Assembly: GCF_030269605.1 (NCBI RefSeq)
Contig: NZ_BSTQ01000016.1
Location: 124,001-188,000 of the forward strand
DNA from: Lentzea sp. NBRC 105346
Lineage (GTDB): Bacteria; Actinomycetota; Actinomycetes; Mycobacteriales; Pseudonocardiaceae
Direction of reading: 5' to 3'
DNA: 64,000 nt
The position numbers and the translations under genes were made by a program. Below are positions 25,654 through 34,131 of this stretch, one piece after another. Numbering within the stretch: position 1 is the first letter of the stretch; every line of letters begins with the position of its first letter. A model generated the notes under the pieces. It saw only the letters and a program-made list of their open reading frames with translations. It ran no database searches and was not told where the DNA came from.

Positions 25654-26046
25654 GTGACCGGACTGAGGTCGACCAAGCAGCGCACGGCGGTCTCGAACCT
25701 GCTCGACCAGCTCGACGAGTTCCGCTCGGCACAGGAGCTGCACGAGGAGCTCCGCCGCCGCGGCGAGGGCATCGGGCTGACGACGGTCTACCGGACACTG
25801 CAGTCCCTCGCCGAGGCCGGCGAGGTCGACGTGCTGCGCACCGACTCCGGCGAGGCCATCTACCGCCGGTGCTCCGCGCACCACCATCACCACCTGGTGT
25901 GCCGCGGCTGCGGCCGCACCGTCGAGGTCGAGGGTCCCGCCGTCGAGAAGTGGGCCGACCGGGTCGCGGCGGAGAACGGTTTCTCCGAGGTCAGTCACAC
26001 CGTGGAGATCTTCGGCACGTGCGCGGAGTGCGTCGCCAAGCGCTAA
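25654..26046 (+). CDS. zur: Zinc uptake regulator (Fur family, Zur/FurB)
   Basis: This 130-residue Fur-family repressor shuts zinc-uptake genes when zinc is plentiful. The winged helix spans residues 5-75, with GIGLTTVYRTLQSLAEAGEVD as the recognition region. The regulatory histidine cluster CSAHHHHHLVCRGCGRTVEVE is followed by CAECVAKR, giving the two CxxC pairs of the structural zinc site. GTG 25654 has GGGGAGAAG upstream, 13 bases after the ArsR stop. Assignment to Zur rather than Fur rests on order and on the paired ArsR sensor. Confidence 0.92.
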   Translation: MTGLRSTKQRTAVSNLLDQLDEFRSAQELHEELRRRGEGIGLTTVYRTLQSLAEAGEVDVLRTDSGEAIYRRCSAHHHHHLVCRGCGRTVEVEGPAVEKWADRVAAENGFSEVSHTVEIFGTCAECVAKR

Positions 26047-26050
26047 CCGC

Positions 26051-26235
26051 GCGAGTCCTCAATTCAGCCCCCGCGAGTCTCCGGTTCAGCCCCGGTGAGT
26101 TGTCCGATCGTGCACCCAATGCGGGGCCCGAGTCGCGGACTCGACTGGGCCTGAACTGAGGACTCGCGGGGCTGACCCGACACCCGATCGAGGGGCGCGA
26201 ACGTACAACTCACGGGGCCGGAACGTAGGACTCGC
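26051..26235. repeat. Cluster of ~22-bp repeats in both orientations (convergent intergenic region)
   Basis: Three forward units (26051-26071, 26073-26093, 26095-26117) and three reversed units (26147-26167, 26192-26213, 26214-26235) share a pattern like GCGAGTCCT-N3-TTC-N-GCCCC. The first forward unit is nearly complementary to the first reversed unit, so RNA could form a long stem. The 242-base gap between zur and the convergent TIGR03943 gene holds no coding sequence. It probably ends both transcripts. Confidence 0.7.
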
Positions 26236-26288
26236 GGGACTGTCAGACCTCGGCGATACGCTGGAAGACGGGGGGCCGTGGCCCGCGC

Positions 26289-26975
26289 CTACGACTCGTA
26301 TTGCTCCGCCGGCACCGCCACCGGCACCGCGTTCTCGACGGTGAAGGTGGGGATGTAGGAGTTCTCCTTGGTGGCGGACTTCGGCACCGCCTTGCCCGTC
26401 ACCTCCACCCACTGCCCATCCCCGAAACCCGCCTGCAGCCCGGTCAGGTGCACCTTCAGCGGCCGCGCATCCGCCGCACAACAGGAGATCGCGAGCCGCG
26501 CCACGTACGTGTGATCCCCCTGCCGCACCAGGAACCCGGTGAGCCGCACGGTCCGCCCATCGAGAGTCCCGGAGTCGTCCCACGCCGTCCGCGTCACGAA
26601 CTCCGTCAACGAAAGCGGAACCACCTGATCGGAAGGCAGCGCCGAAAACCCACCCCGAGACGTAGTCCGGTTGGTGTCGGAAGAAGTGTTGACCACGTCC
26701 ACCCCAAGAGCGGGCGGCGAGATCAGGAACACCGCCAGCACGGGCAGCAGCATCAACCAAACAGAGCGCGAAGAGTGCGAGTGCGACGGCACCCGAGCCC
26801 CACACACGTCCCGATAGATCGAGAACCCGGCCAGCCCGACCATCACCACCCCGGCGATGACCAGCAGCGGCAGAAACCCCTTCTGCACGTACCGCAGGTA
26901 CAACCCACTGAAACTGATCTTCAGCAAGGCCCCGCCGAGCAGGATCAGCAGGATGTTCTGCGTCTCGCGCCTCAC
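26289..26975 (-). CDS. TIGR03943-family permease-associated membrane protein
   Basis: The 228-residue protein has N-terminal membrane segments (ILLILLGGALLKISFSGLYL, FLPLLVIAGVVMVGLAGF, LMLLPVLAVFLISPPALG) and a C-terminal extracytoplasmic beta domain (DGRTVRLTGFLVRQGDHTYVARLAISCC, GQWVEVTGKAV). These are the marks of the TIGR03943/DUF1980 family, which is paired with DUF318 permeases. The start GTG overlaps the permease stop as GTGA. Because the pair faces an ArsR-Zur module, a metal-related role is plausible, but no Zur box was found. Confidence 0.82.
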   Translation of the reverse strand: MRRETQNILLILLGGALLKISFSGLYLRYVQKGFLPLLVIAGVVMVGLAGFSIYRDVCGARVPSHSHSSRSVWLMLLPVLAVFLISPPALGVDVVNTSSDTNRTTSRGGFSALPSDQVVPLSLTEFVTRTAWDDSGTLDGRTVRLTGFLVRQGDHTYVARLAISCCAADARPLKVHLTGLQAGFGDGQWVEVTGKAVPKSATKENSYIPTFTVENAVPVAVPAEQYES

Positions 26976-27976
26976 AGCAACACCACCCCGGTCACCACAG
27001 CGCACAAAACCGCCACCACGAAGGTCAGCGGCGCGAACCGCAGAGCGAACGACCGCCCGAAAGCACCGGCCTGCATCGCGATGAGCTTCACGTCAACGGC
27101 CGGACCAACAACGAGGAACACCAAGCGCGGCAACAAAGGCAAAGAAGAAAACGACACCGCGACGAAAGCGTCGGCCTCACTGCACAACGCCAGCACCACG
27201 GCCAGCAGTCCCATCACGAGGACGCCGAGCACGACCTGACCGCTCAGGGTGTTCATCCACGACACGGGCACGAGCACCTTGAACGCCGCGGCGAACAACC
27301 CGCCCAGCACCAGAAACCCACCCGCGTCAACGAGATCGTGCCGCGCCGACTCCAGGAAGACCGCCCAGCGCGACGTCCCCTCGTGCGAAGGCAACCGCTC
27401 CAGAGCCCGAGCGGCAATCCACTCCAGCTTGCCGAACCGCGCCCACAGCCACCCCATCACCACGGCCGTCAAAAGAGAGCCCACGAACCGCGCGACCACC
27501 ATGAGAGGCGTGTCGTTGAACGCCACAGCCGTCGCGACCAGCACGATCGGGTTCACGGCCGGCGCGGCCAACAAGAAGGTGAGAGCCACCGCGGGCGCGA
27601 CACCCTGTTGCATCAGGCGACGAGCCACCGGCACCGACGCGCACTCACAACCGGGCAGCGCCACCCCGGCGACGCCCGCGACGGGAACCGCCAGAGCAGA
27701 AGAAGAAGGCAACAGCCGGCGCAACAAAGAAGGCGGCACGAAGGCCGCGATCGCACCGCTGATCAGCACGCCCACCACGAGGAACGGCAGCGCCTGCACG
27801 CAGATCGCGACGAACACCGTCGACCCCGTGCGCAGCTCGCGCACATCCAGCAGACGCACCAAAGAGGACTGGAAGATCAGCGCGAGCACAAGGATGCCGC
27901 ACAGCACTTCCAGCGACGTGATCCGGAACCGGGGTCCCGTAGGACGCCGGCCCCGGATCTCGCCGGTGATCGTCAT
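26972..27976 (-). CDS. DUF318-family permease
   Basis: The 334-residue protein has about eight membrane segments and the family hallmark LPGCECASVPVARRLMQQG, followed by FLLAAPAVNPIVLVATAV. The transported substrate of this family is not settled. It is co-translated with the TIGR03943 partner (GTGA overlap) and with an acidic protein upstream (TGATG). The three genes continue the minus-strand run from era. In relatives such permease pairs often lie near zinc regulons; here zur is 0.9 kb away in the opposite direction. Confidence 0.85.
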   Translation of the reverse strand: MTITGEIRGRRPTGPRFRITSLEVLCGILVLALIFQSSLVRLLDVRELRTGSTVFVAICVQALPFLVVGVLISGAIAAFVPPSLLRRLLPSSSALAVPVAGVAGVALPGCECASVPVARRLMQQGVAPAVALTFLLAAPAVNPIVLVATAVAFNDTPLMVVARFVGSLLTAVVMGWLWARFGKLEWIAARALERLPSHEGTSRWAVFLESARHDLVDAGGFLVLGGLFAAAFKVLVPVSWMNTLSGQVVLGVLVMGLLAVVLALCSEADAFVAVSFSSLPLLPRLVFLVVGPAVDVKLIAMQAGAFGRSFALRFAPLTFVVAVLCAVVTGVVLL

Positions 27977-28404
27977 CAGTCCTCGGAGCCGATCAGGCGC
28001 CGGTAGGTCCGCTCCATGCCCGCCTTGATCTCCTCGGGCGACGGAGGCTCGGACTCGACCTCCTGCTCCTCGAACTCCTCGTCGTCGGCGTCGTCGAAGT
28101 CGACGGGAGTGCCGTTGACCTGCTCCTCTGCCTCGGCGTCCTCCTCGGCCGCGACGCGCAGTTCGGAGATCGTCGCGACGACGTCGTCGGCCGACAGCGC
28201 GGGCAGCATCGGCTGGACGACGGCGAGCACGCCGCCCTCATCCAGCGCGACGGCCTCAGCGAGTGCCACCGCGTGGTCGTACTCGTACGGCCCGCAGACG
28301 AAGGAGTCCCACTCCTCGCCGCCGGACGGCTCGAACGTCACCACCCACGGGAACTCGTTGACCTCGGACTCCTCGTCCGGTTCGTAGATGATCACGCCAC
28401 CCAT
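27976..28404 (-). CDS. Acidic protein of unknown function
   Basis: The 142-residue protein has a small folded N-terminal part (VNEFPWVVTFEPSGGEEWDSFVCGPYEYDHAVALAEAVALDEGG) and a very acidic, probably flexible segment (AEEDAEAEEQ, DDADDEEFEEQEVES) before a short C-terminal helix. I recognise no domain. A GGAGAC box precedes the ATG. The stop overlaps the permease start (TGATG), so it is the leading partner of the permease pair and could regulate it. That is inference from order only. Confidence 0.7.
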   Translation of the reverse strand: MGGVIIYEPDEESEVNEFPWVVTFEPSGGEEWDSFVCGPYEYDHAVALAEAVALDEGGVLAVVQPMLPALSADDVVATISELRVAAEEDAEAEEQVNGTPVDFDDADDEEFEEQEVESEPPSPEEIKAGMERTYRRLIGSED

Positions 28405-28413
28405 GACTGTCTC

Positions 28414-28806
28414 CTATAGGGCGAGAAGTTCGCCGCGTACCTGCGACGCGGTCGACACGACGAGCATCAGCAGGGTGCTGAGCGGTTCGGGCTTGAGTCC
28501 GTCGGCGGGGAACGCGTACCGCAGCGTCACGTCGGTGCCGCGGTCGGTCCTGATCACCCCGAGCGTGCCGAACATGCCCTGACCGGCGCGTTCGGCCACA
28601 TAAGCGGAAATATCGCCGGGCAGGTCCCACGCGACGACGCAGGTCAGCGACAGCACGGTCAGCCCGTCCGCCAGCTCCATGCCCTGCACGGCGCACGGCA
28701 CATCACCGTGGCGGAAGCTCAGCGCGCCGTCGTCATCGACGGCGACGTCGTGGAACAGCTCGAGCGCGGTCCGCGCCGCGTCGAGCGCCTCAGCGGTCGC
28801 GTTCAC
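28414..28806 (-). CDS. Small protein of unknown function, YbjN-like fold possible
   Basis: The 130-residue protein begins [20 protein letters not shown] and alternates strands and helices ([52 protein letters not shown]), a pattern like the type III chaperone-like YbjN group. No catalytic motif is visible. GTG 28806 is chosen because GGAGG lies four bases upstream and it makes a GTGA overlap with uppS. The open frame continues upstream only as a shadow of uppS. Confidence 0.65.
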   Translation of the reverse strand: MNATAEALDAARTALELFHDVAVDDDGALSFRHGDVPCAVQGMELADGLTVLSLTCVVAWDLPGDISAYVAERAGQGMFGTLGVIRTDRGTDVTLRYAFPADGLKPEPLSTLLMLVVSTASQVRGELLAL

Positions 28807-29624
28807 GACACCTCCGCGTCGGGCTTGTCGATGGCACCGCCGAAGCGCCGGTCGCGCTGGGCGTACTGCAGGCACGCGTTCCACAGGTCGCGGCGGTCGA
28901 AGTCCGGCCACAGGATGTCCTGGAAGACCAGCTCGGCGTACGCGGACTGCCACAGCATGAAGTTCGACGTCCGCTGCTCGCCGGACGGCCGGATGAACAG
29001 ATCCACGTCCGGCATCTCGGGCTGGTAGAGGTACCGGGCGATGGTCTTCTCGTCGACCTTCTCGGGGTTGAGCTGCCCCGCCGCCACGAGCCGCGCGATC
29101 TCGCGCGCCGCGTCACCGATCTCCGCGCGGCCGCCGTAGTTGATGCACATCGCCAGGTTCAGCACGTCGTTGTCACGCGTGCGCTCCTCGGCGACCTCCA
29201 GCTCCTTGATGACGCTGCGCCACAGCCGCGGCCTGCGGCCGGCCCAGCGCACCCGCACGCCCATCTCGTCGAGCTCGTCGGTGCGGTTGTGGATGACGTC
29301 GCGGCTGAAGCCCATGATGAAGCGCACCTCTTCGGGGCTGCGCTTCCAGTTCTCCGTGGAGAAGGCGTACAGCGACACCCACTGCACACCGAGCTCGATC
29401 GCGCCACGGCACACCTCGACGACCTGGGCCTCGCCGCGCTTGTGCCCCTCGATCCGGGTCAGGCCGCGCTGGTTGGCCCACCGGCCGTTGCCGTCCATCA
29501 CGATCGCGATGTGCTTCGGCACCAGTTCCTTGGGAATGGCGGGCGGACGGGCGCCGGAGGGATGCGGCTCCGGAGGCTTCGGGGCGCGCTTCTCGCGCTC
29601 CGGGGAGCGCTTTCGACGCAGCAT
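28803..29624 (-). CDS. uppS: cis-Prenyltransferase (polyprenyl diphosphate synthase)
   Basis: This enzyme makes the long-chain polyprenyl diphosphate that carries cell-wall precursors. The 273-residue protein has the catalytic [16 protein letters not shown], then [17 protein letters not shown], and the C-terminal [27 protein letters not shown], all diagnostic of the family. The position between recO and downstream genes matches the mycobacterial decaprenyl diphosphate synthase. The ATG at 29624 begins MLRRKRSPE, a basic leader typical of actinobacterial members; AGGAAAG lies about ten bases upstream. Confidence 0.95.
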   Translation of the reverse strand: MLRRKRSPEREKRAPKPPEPHPSGARPPAIPKELVPKHIAIVMDGNGRWANQRGLTRIEGHKRGEAQVVEVCRGAIELGVQWVSLYAFSTENWKRSPEEVRFIMGFSRDVIHNRTDELDEMGVRVRWAGRRPRLWRSVIKELEVAEERTRDNDVLNLAMCINYGGRAEIGDAAREIARLVAAGQLNPEKVDEKTIARYLYQPEMPDVDLFIRPSGEQRTSNFMLWQSAYAELVFQDILWPDFDRRDLWNACLQYAQRDRRFGGAIDKPDAEVS

Positions 29625-29667
29625 GGGGTCAGGCTTTCCTCTCAGCACGACATCGGTACGCCGCACC

Positions 29668-30420
29668 TTAGCCTTCGGTCGGCTTGGCCCTGCGTTCGAC
29701 CAACGGCAACGACCGGAGCTGCCGTTCCAGGTGCCACTGCAGGTGGGCCGCGACCAGTCCGCTCGCGTCCCGGCGCGCCAGATGCGGGATCGCGTCGACG
29801 ACATCCCACTGGCCGTGCAGCAACGCCTGCAGCAGCGCCAACGTGTCACTCGAAGGTGTGGCCGAACCGGGCGGACGGCAGTTCGCGCACACGACGCCGC
29901 CCGCCTGCACGCTGAACGCCCGGTGCGGCCCCGGATCGCCGCACTTCGCGCACTCGCTGACCGCGGGCGCCCAGCCGGCGAACGACATCGCGCGCATCAG
30001 GAACGCGTCGAGGATCAGCGACGGGTCGCGTTCGGCCGCCGACAACGCCCGCAGCGCACCCGTGACCAGCAGGTACAGCCGGACGACGGGTTCGCCCTCC
30101 TCGGCGGTGAGCCGGTCGGCGGTCTCCAGCACCGCGCACGCGGCGGTGTAGCGCTGGTAGTCGTTGACGATGCCGACGCCGAACGCGTCCAGCGTCTGCA
30201 CCTGGGTCACGATGTCCAGCGAGCGGCCGGGATGGAACTGCACGTCGACATGGCAGAACGGCTCCAGCTTGGCGCCGAACCGCGACGTCGTGCGGCGCAC
30301 GCCCTTCGCGACGGCGCGCAGCTTGCCGTGCCGCTGGGTGAGGATCGTGATGATCCGGTCGGCCTCGCCGAGTTTCTGCACTCGCAGCACGATTCCGGTG
30401 TCGCGGTACAGATTGGCCAT
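29668..30420 (-). CDS. recO: DNA repair protein RecO
   Basis: RecO anneals SSB-coated single strands and loads RecA with RecFR. The 250-residue protein has the N-terminal OB fold ([30 protein letters not shown]) and a helical C-terminal part with a zinc site formed by CAKCGDPG and CANCRPP. The start ATG lies three bases after the era stop, so the two genes are one transcript. This matches the conserved era-recO-uppS order. Confidence 0.95.
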   Translation of the reverse strand: MANLYRDTGIVLRVQKLGEADRIITILTQRHGKLRAVAKGVRRTTSRFGAKLEPFCHVDVQFHPGRSLDIVTQVQTLDAFGVGIVNDYQRYTAACAVLETADRLTAEEGEPVVRLYLLVTGALRALSAAERDPSLILDAFLMRAMSFAGWAPAVSECAKCGDPGPHRAFSVQAGGVVCANCRPPGSATPSSDTLALLQALLHGQWDVVDAIPHLARRDASGLVAAHLQWHLERQLRSLPLVERRAKPTEG

Positions 30421-30423
30421 GAC

Positions 30424-31320
30424 CTAGAACCCCAGGCGGCGTAGCTGTTTGGGATCGCGCTGCCAGTCCTTGGCGATCTTGATGTGCAGGTCCAGGTACA
30501 CCCTGGTACCCAGCAGCGCCTCGATGTGCTTGCGCGCCGTCGTGCCGACCTGCTTGAGCCGCTCACCCCGGTGTCCCAGGATGATCGCCTTCTGCGACGG
30601 CCGTTCGACGAACACGAACGCGTGGATGTCGATCAGATCGTCGCGGCCCTCGCGCGGCAGCATCTCCTCGACGACGACCGCGATCGAGTGCGGCAGCTCG
30701 TCACGCACGCCCTCCAGGGCGGCCTCGCGGATCAGCTCGGCGACCAGCGTCTGCTCGGGCTCGTCGGTCAGGTCGCCGTCCGGGTACAGCGGCGGGCCCT
30801 CCGGCAGCTTCTGCAGCAGCAGGTCGCTCAGCTTGTCCACCTGGAACCCGTCCACAGCGGACACCGGGATGATCTCGGCGAACTCCATGACCTGCTGCAA
30901 CGCGAGCAGCTGTTCCATCACCTGCTGCTGCGACACCAGGTCCGTCTTGGTGACGATGCCGACGACCGGCGTGCGCTTGGCGACCTTCTCCAGCTCCGCG
31001 GCGATGAACTTGTCGCCAGGCCCGACCTTCTGGTCGGCCGGGACGCAGAAGCCGACCACGTCGACCTCCGACCACGTCTCCCGGACCAGGTCGTTGAGCC
31101 GCTGGCCGAGCAGCGTGCGCGGCCGGTGCAGCCCTGGGGTGTCGACCAGCACGAGCTGGCCGTCCGGCCGGTGCACGATGCCGCGGATCGTGTGCCGGGT
31201 GGTCTGCGGCTTGTTGGACGTGATAGCCACCTTCGTGCCCACCAAGGCGTTCGTCAGCGTCGACTTGCCGGCGTTCGGCCGGCCGACGAAGCACGCGAAG
31301 CCGGAGCGGTAACCATCCAT
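30424..31320 (-). CDS. era: GTPase Era
   Basis: Era is a Ras-like GTPase that binds the 3' end of 16S rRNA during small-subunit assembly. Motifs: G1 GRPNAGKST, G2 region QTTRHTIRG, G3 DTPG, G4 TKTD, and a C-terminal KH domain with GHRGERLKQVGTTARKHIEALLG. The 298-residue length is standard. ATG 31320 starts directly at MDGYRSGFACFVG. An unrelated plus-strand gene (ester cyclase-like) separates era from the ybeY-corC block that normally precedes it. Confidence 0.97.
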   Translation of the reverse strand: MDGYRSGFACFVGRPNAGKSTLTNALVGTKVAITSNKPQTTRHTIRGIVHRPDGQLVLVDTPGLHRPRTLLGQRLNDLVRETWSEVDVVGFCVPADQKVGPGDKFIAAELEKVAKRTPVVGIVTKTDLVSQQQVMEQLLALQQVMEFAEIIPVSAVDGFQVDKLSDLLLQKLPEGPPLYPDGDLTDEPEQTLVAELIREAALEGVRDELPHSIAVVVEEMLPREGRDDLIDIHAFVFVERPSQKAIILGHRGERLKQVGTTARKHIEALLGTRVYLDLHIKIAKDWQRDPKQLRRLGF

Positions 31321-31454
31321 CCGTCCATTGTCCCCGCCGGCCGCCGCGGACTTTCGGGGGGCCTTCCGGCACTGGTCCGCGCGGGTGTACGAGCGCACGC
31401 TGACGGCCGCGTCCCCCGTGACCCGTTCGCACGTTTCGCACAAGGAGGTGCGGC

Positions 31455-31889
31455 ATGTCGAGAGCAGAACTCGAGCGCCTGAACGAAGAAGGCATCGGCG
31501 CGTGGGACCGCCACGACACCGACGGTTTCGTGAAGTTGCTGGCCGACGACTTCGTCTGGATCGACGACACCACCCCGGACCCGATGCGCACGGTGGAGGC
31601 GGCCCGCGCCTACACCCAGTCCTGGTTCACCGCGTTCCCGGACATGCACATCCGCACGACCAACATGGTGTGTACCGACGACCAGATCGCATGTGAGCTG
31701 GAGTTCACCGGCACCAACACCGGCACGCTCGCCATGGGCGGCATGGAGATCCCCCCGACGGGCAAGTCGGTGACCAGCCGCGGGACCTACTTCATCAAGG
31801 CGGAGAACGGCAAGATCAAGGAGTTCCACACCCACCCCGACGCCGCGGGCATGATGATGCAGCTCGGCCTGATGGGCCAGCCCGCCTAG
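31455..31889 (+). CDS. SnoaL-like ester cyclase / NTF2-fold protein
   Basis: The 144-residue protein is a single cone-shaped NTF2-like domain: ERLNEEGIGAWDRHDTDGFVKLLADDFVWIDD, FPDMHIRTTNMVCTDDQIAC, and IPPTGKSVTSRGTYFIKAENGKI. These are the strands of the SnoaL/ester cyclase group. Members range from polyketide cyclases to stress proteins; without a cluster context no substrate can be assigned. A strong AAGGAGG box lies before the ATG. It is an orphan on the plus strand inside the minus-strand core block. Confidence 0.82.
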   Translation: MSRAELERLNEEGIGAWDRHDTDGFVKLLADDFVWIDDTTPDPMRTVEAARAYTQSWFTAFPDMHIRTTNMVCTDDQIACELEFTGTNTGTLAMGGMEIPPTGKSVTSRGTYFIKAENGKIKEFHTHPDAAGMMMQLGLMGQPA

Positions 31890-31893
31890 ACCA

Positions 31894-31939
31894 GTCGTGA
31901 GTGTTTTCCGTCGCCATGACGACGGAAAACACTCACGAC
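31894..31939. terminator. Bidirectional terminator with a perfect 20-bp stem
   Basis: Arms 31894-31913 and 31920-31939 are perfectly complementary around a six-base loop; the stem starts GTCGTGAGTGTTTTCC. It lies between the ester cyclase-like gene and the convergent deaminase-like gene and ends both. The outer GTCGTGAGTG is shared with a palindrome at 56951-56989. Confidence 0.85.
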
Positions 31940-31940
31940 C

Positions 31941-32273
31941 TCACACCTGCTTGCGGAACTCCCCGGACGCGTCAGCCAGGAACACCGGCGCCGACGGGCT
32001 CAGGTCCCGCACCGCCGCCAGCGAAGCCGCGTCGACCGCCGAGTCCTCGGTGACCACCGCCGCAGCCTCCAGCGACTCCGCACCGCTCGACACCGCCGCC
32101 GCGACGGCGGCCTGCAGCGCGCTCAGCTTCAGCGACGGCAACCAGACCGTGGACGCGTTGTAGGTGCGCCCGTCCTGGTCGCGCACCGCCGCGCCCTCGG
32201 CGGCGCCGTTGCGCGCACGCACCGACCGCGCGAGCGTGACCAGCTTGGCGTCCTCGGCGTCGAGCTCACTCAT
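31941..32273 (-). CDS. Cytidine deaminase-like protein lacking catalytic residues
   Basis: The 110-residue protein follows the CDA outline: ARSVRARNGAAEGAAVRDQD, RTYNASTVWLPSLKLSALQAA, AVSSGAESLEAAAVVTED. At the place where active enzymes have the zinc histidine and proton-shuttling glutamate (HAE) it reads ALQAAVAAA, and the PCxxC pair is absent. It is therefore probably inactive as a deaminase. The gene sits at the place of the mycobacterial conserved gene between era and corC, and its ATG overlaps the corC stop by eight bases. Confidence 0.78.
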   Translation of the reverse strand: MSELDAEDAKLVTLARSVRARNGAAEGAAVRDQDGRTYNASTVWLPSLKLSALQAAVAAAVSSGAESLEAAAVVTEDSAVDAASLAAVRDLSPSAPVFLADASGEFRKQV

Positions 32274-33555
32274 TCTCTGCACTCCCGTTGTTCACCGGGC
32301 GCACCAGCACGGTGGTGACGCGTATCCGGCCTCGTTCGTCCTTGCCGCCCTCGGCGCGCATGCGCAACCCGGCGATCTCCGCCTCGGTACCCGGCAGCGG
32401 CACGCGGCCCAGCCGCTGGGCCAGCAGCCCGCCGACGGTCTCGACCTCGTGGTCGTCCAGCTCCGTGCCGAACAACGCGTCCAGGTCGTCCACCGGAAGC
32501 CGCGCACTGACCCGGACCGCGCCGTCCTCAAGATGCTCGACCGGCGGCCGGTCGTCGGTGTCCGACTCGTCGGTGATCTCGCCCACGATCTCCTCGAGGA
32601 TGTCCTCGATCGTGAGCACGCCCGCGGTGCCGCCGTACTCGTCGACGACGATCGCCATGTGCTTGCGGGACAGCTGCATCTCGCGCAGCAGGTCCGCGAT
32701 CGGCTTGGAGTCCGGGATGAACGTCACCGGCCCCATCAGCTCGCCGACGCACTTGGGCGCCTCGTCGTCGGACAACGCCGAGCGCACCAGGTCCTTCATG
32801 TTGACCACGCCGAGGATGTCGTCGACGCTCTCGCCGATCACCGGCACGCGCGTGTAGCCCGTACGCAGCGACAACGCCAGCGCCTGCCGCAACGACTTGG
32901 CCTGCTCGATCCACACGATCTCGGTGCGCGGCACCATGATCTCGCGCGCGATGGTGTCCCCGAGCTCGAACACCGAGTGGATCATCTCGCGCTCGCCCTC
33001 GTCCACGACGCCGCGTTCCTGCGCCATGTCGACGAGCTCGCGCAGCTCCACCTCGGACGAGAACGGTCCCTCGCGGAAGCCCTTGCCCGGCGTGATCGCG
33101 TTACCGACGAGGATCAGCAGCTTGGACAGCGGTCCCAGCACCCGGCCCAGCTGCCGGATCGGACCGGCCACGATCAGGCTCACCGCGTACGGGTGCTGCC
33201 GGCCGATCGTGCGCGGCCCGACGCCGACCAGCACGTACGACACGACCAGCATGCTGAGCGTCGCGTACAGCGCGGCCAGCCAGTCCGGCTCGACCAGCTT
33301 CAGGAACACGCCGGTGACCAGCACCGTCGCCGACAGCTCGCAGAACAACCGGAGCAGCAGCAACAGGTTGACGTGCCGCGGCCGGTCGCCCAGCACGTGC
33401 AACAGCTGCCGGGTGCCCCAGCGCCCCTGCCGCTGCAACGCCTCCACGCGGGCGCGCGACACCGTGCCCAGCGCGGCGTCCGCACACGCGAAGACCCCGG
33501 CGGCCAGTACGAGAACGGTGGCGAGCACCAGGAGACTGGCGGGGTTCTCGGACAT
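32266..33555 (-). CDS. CNNM/CorC-family membrane protein (hemolysin family)
   Basis: The 429-residue protein has an N-terminal DUF21 membrane domain (about residues 5-150, LLVLATVLVLAAGVFACADA onward), two CBS domains (EIMVPRTEIVWIEQ..., LMGPVTFIPDSKPIADLLREM with MAIVVDEYGGTAGVLTIEDI), and a C-terminal CorC-HlyC domain (VRVSARLPVDDLDALFG). Relatives act in magnesium or cobalt efflux, or in Mg homeostasis. The start ATG follows the ybeY stop by one base, so they are co-translated. Confidence 0.92.
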   Translation of the reverse strand: MSENPASLLVLATVLVLAAGVFACADAALGTVSRARVEALQRQGRWGTRQLLHVLGDRPRHVNLLLLLRLFCELSATVLVTGVFLKLVEPDWLAALYATLSMLVVSYVLVGVGPRTIGRQHPYAVSLIVAGPIRQLGRVLGPLSKLLILVGNAITPGKGFREGPFSSEVELRELVDMAQERGVVDEGEREMIHSVFELGDTIAREIMVPRTEIVWIEQAKSLRQALALSLRTGYTRVPVIGESVDDILGVVNMKDLVRSALSDDEAPKCVGELMGPVTFIPDSKPIADLLREMQLSRKHMAIVVDEYGGTAGVLTIEDILEEIVGEITDESDTDDRPPVEHLEDGAVRVSARLPVDDLDALFGTELDDHEVETVGGLLAQRLGRVPLPGTEAEIAGLRMRAEGGKDERGRIRVTTVLVRPVNNGSAENE

Positions 33556-33556
33556 G

Positions 33557-34126
33557 TCAGGCGTCGGGTTGGGTGGCGATCGGACCGGTGGGCGGATCCT
33601 CGTCCAGCCCCACGGCACCCAGCACCTTGTCGTCCGCCGCACGCTGCACCGTGAGCCGCTCGGCCTCGTCCCGCGCCTTGCGGAAGTCCGCGAGGATGCG
33701 GTTCTGCAGGGTGAACATCTCGCGTTCCTCGGCGGGCTCGGCGTGGTCGTAGCCGAGCAGGTGCAGCACCCCGTGGACGGTCAGCAGGTGCAGCTCGTCG
33801 AGCAACCCGTGCCCGGCCTTCTTGGCCTGGTCCTTGGCGAACGCCGGGCACAGCACGATGTCGCCGAGCAGCGCCGGGCCGAGGCCCGCCGCGTCCGGCC
33901 GGCGTGCCGAGTCCAGCTCGTCCATCGGGAAGGCCATGACGTCCGTCGGACCGGGCAGGTCCATCCAGCGCTCGTGCAGGTCGGCCATCACGTCCAGCTC
34001 GACGAGCAGCACGGACAGCTCGGCCAGCGGGCTCACACCCATGCGGTCCAGCGCGAACCGGGCGGCGGAGACGATGGAACCCTCGTCGACGCCGACGCCC
34101 GACTCGTTGGCGATCTCGATACTCAC
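33557..34126 (-). CDS. ybeY: Endoribonuclease YbeY (16S rRNA maturation)
   Basis: YbeY is a single-strand-specific metalloendoribonuclease needed for 16S rRNA 3' processing and ribosome quality control. The zinc signature [11 protein letters not shown] lies in [24 protein letters not shown]. The protein is 189 residues with a C-terminal extension after the usual end (from [12 protein letters not shown]). GTG 34126 has AGGCGGC just upstream and lies five bases after the phoH stop; the frame is open further up only inside phoH. Confidence 0.95.
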   Translation of the reverse strand: MSIEIANESGVGVDEGSIVSAARFALDRMGVSPLAELSVLLVELDVMADLHERWMDLPGPTDVMAFPMDELDSARRPDAAGLGPALLGDIVLCPAFAKDQAKKAGHGLLDELHLLTVHGVLHLLGYDHAEPAEEREMFTLQNRILADFRKARDEAERLTVQRAADDKVLGAVGLDEDPPTGPIATQPDA

Positions 34127-34131
34127 GCCGC

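Noticed and set aside
26047-26288. CRISPR array in the repeat cluster
   Set aside because: Units occur in both orientations, are imperfect and have no spacers of uniform length; no cas genes nearby.
31455-31889. The orphan plus-strand gene inside the era block as an insertion sequence
   Set aside because: It encodes a normal NTF2-fold protein; no transposase, terminal repeats or target duplication were seen.
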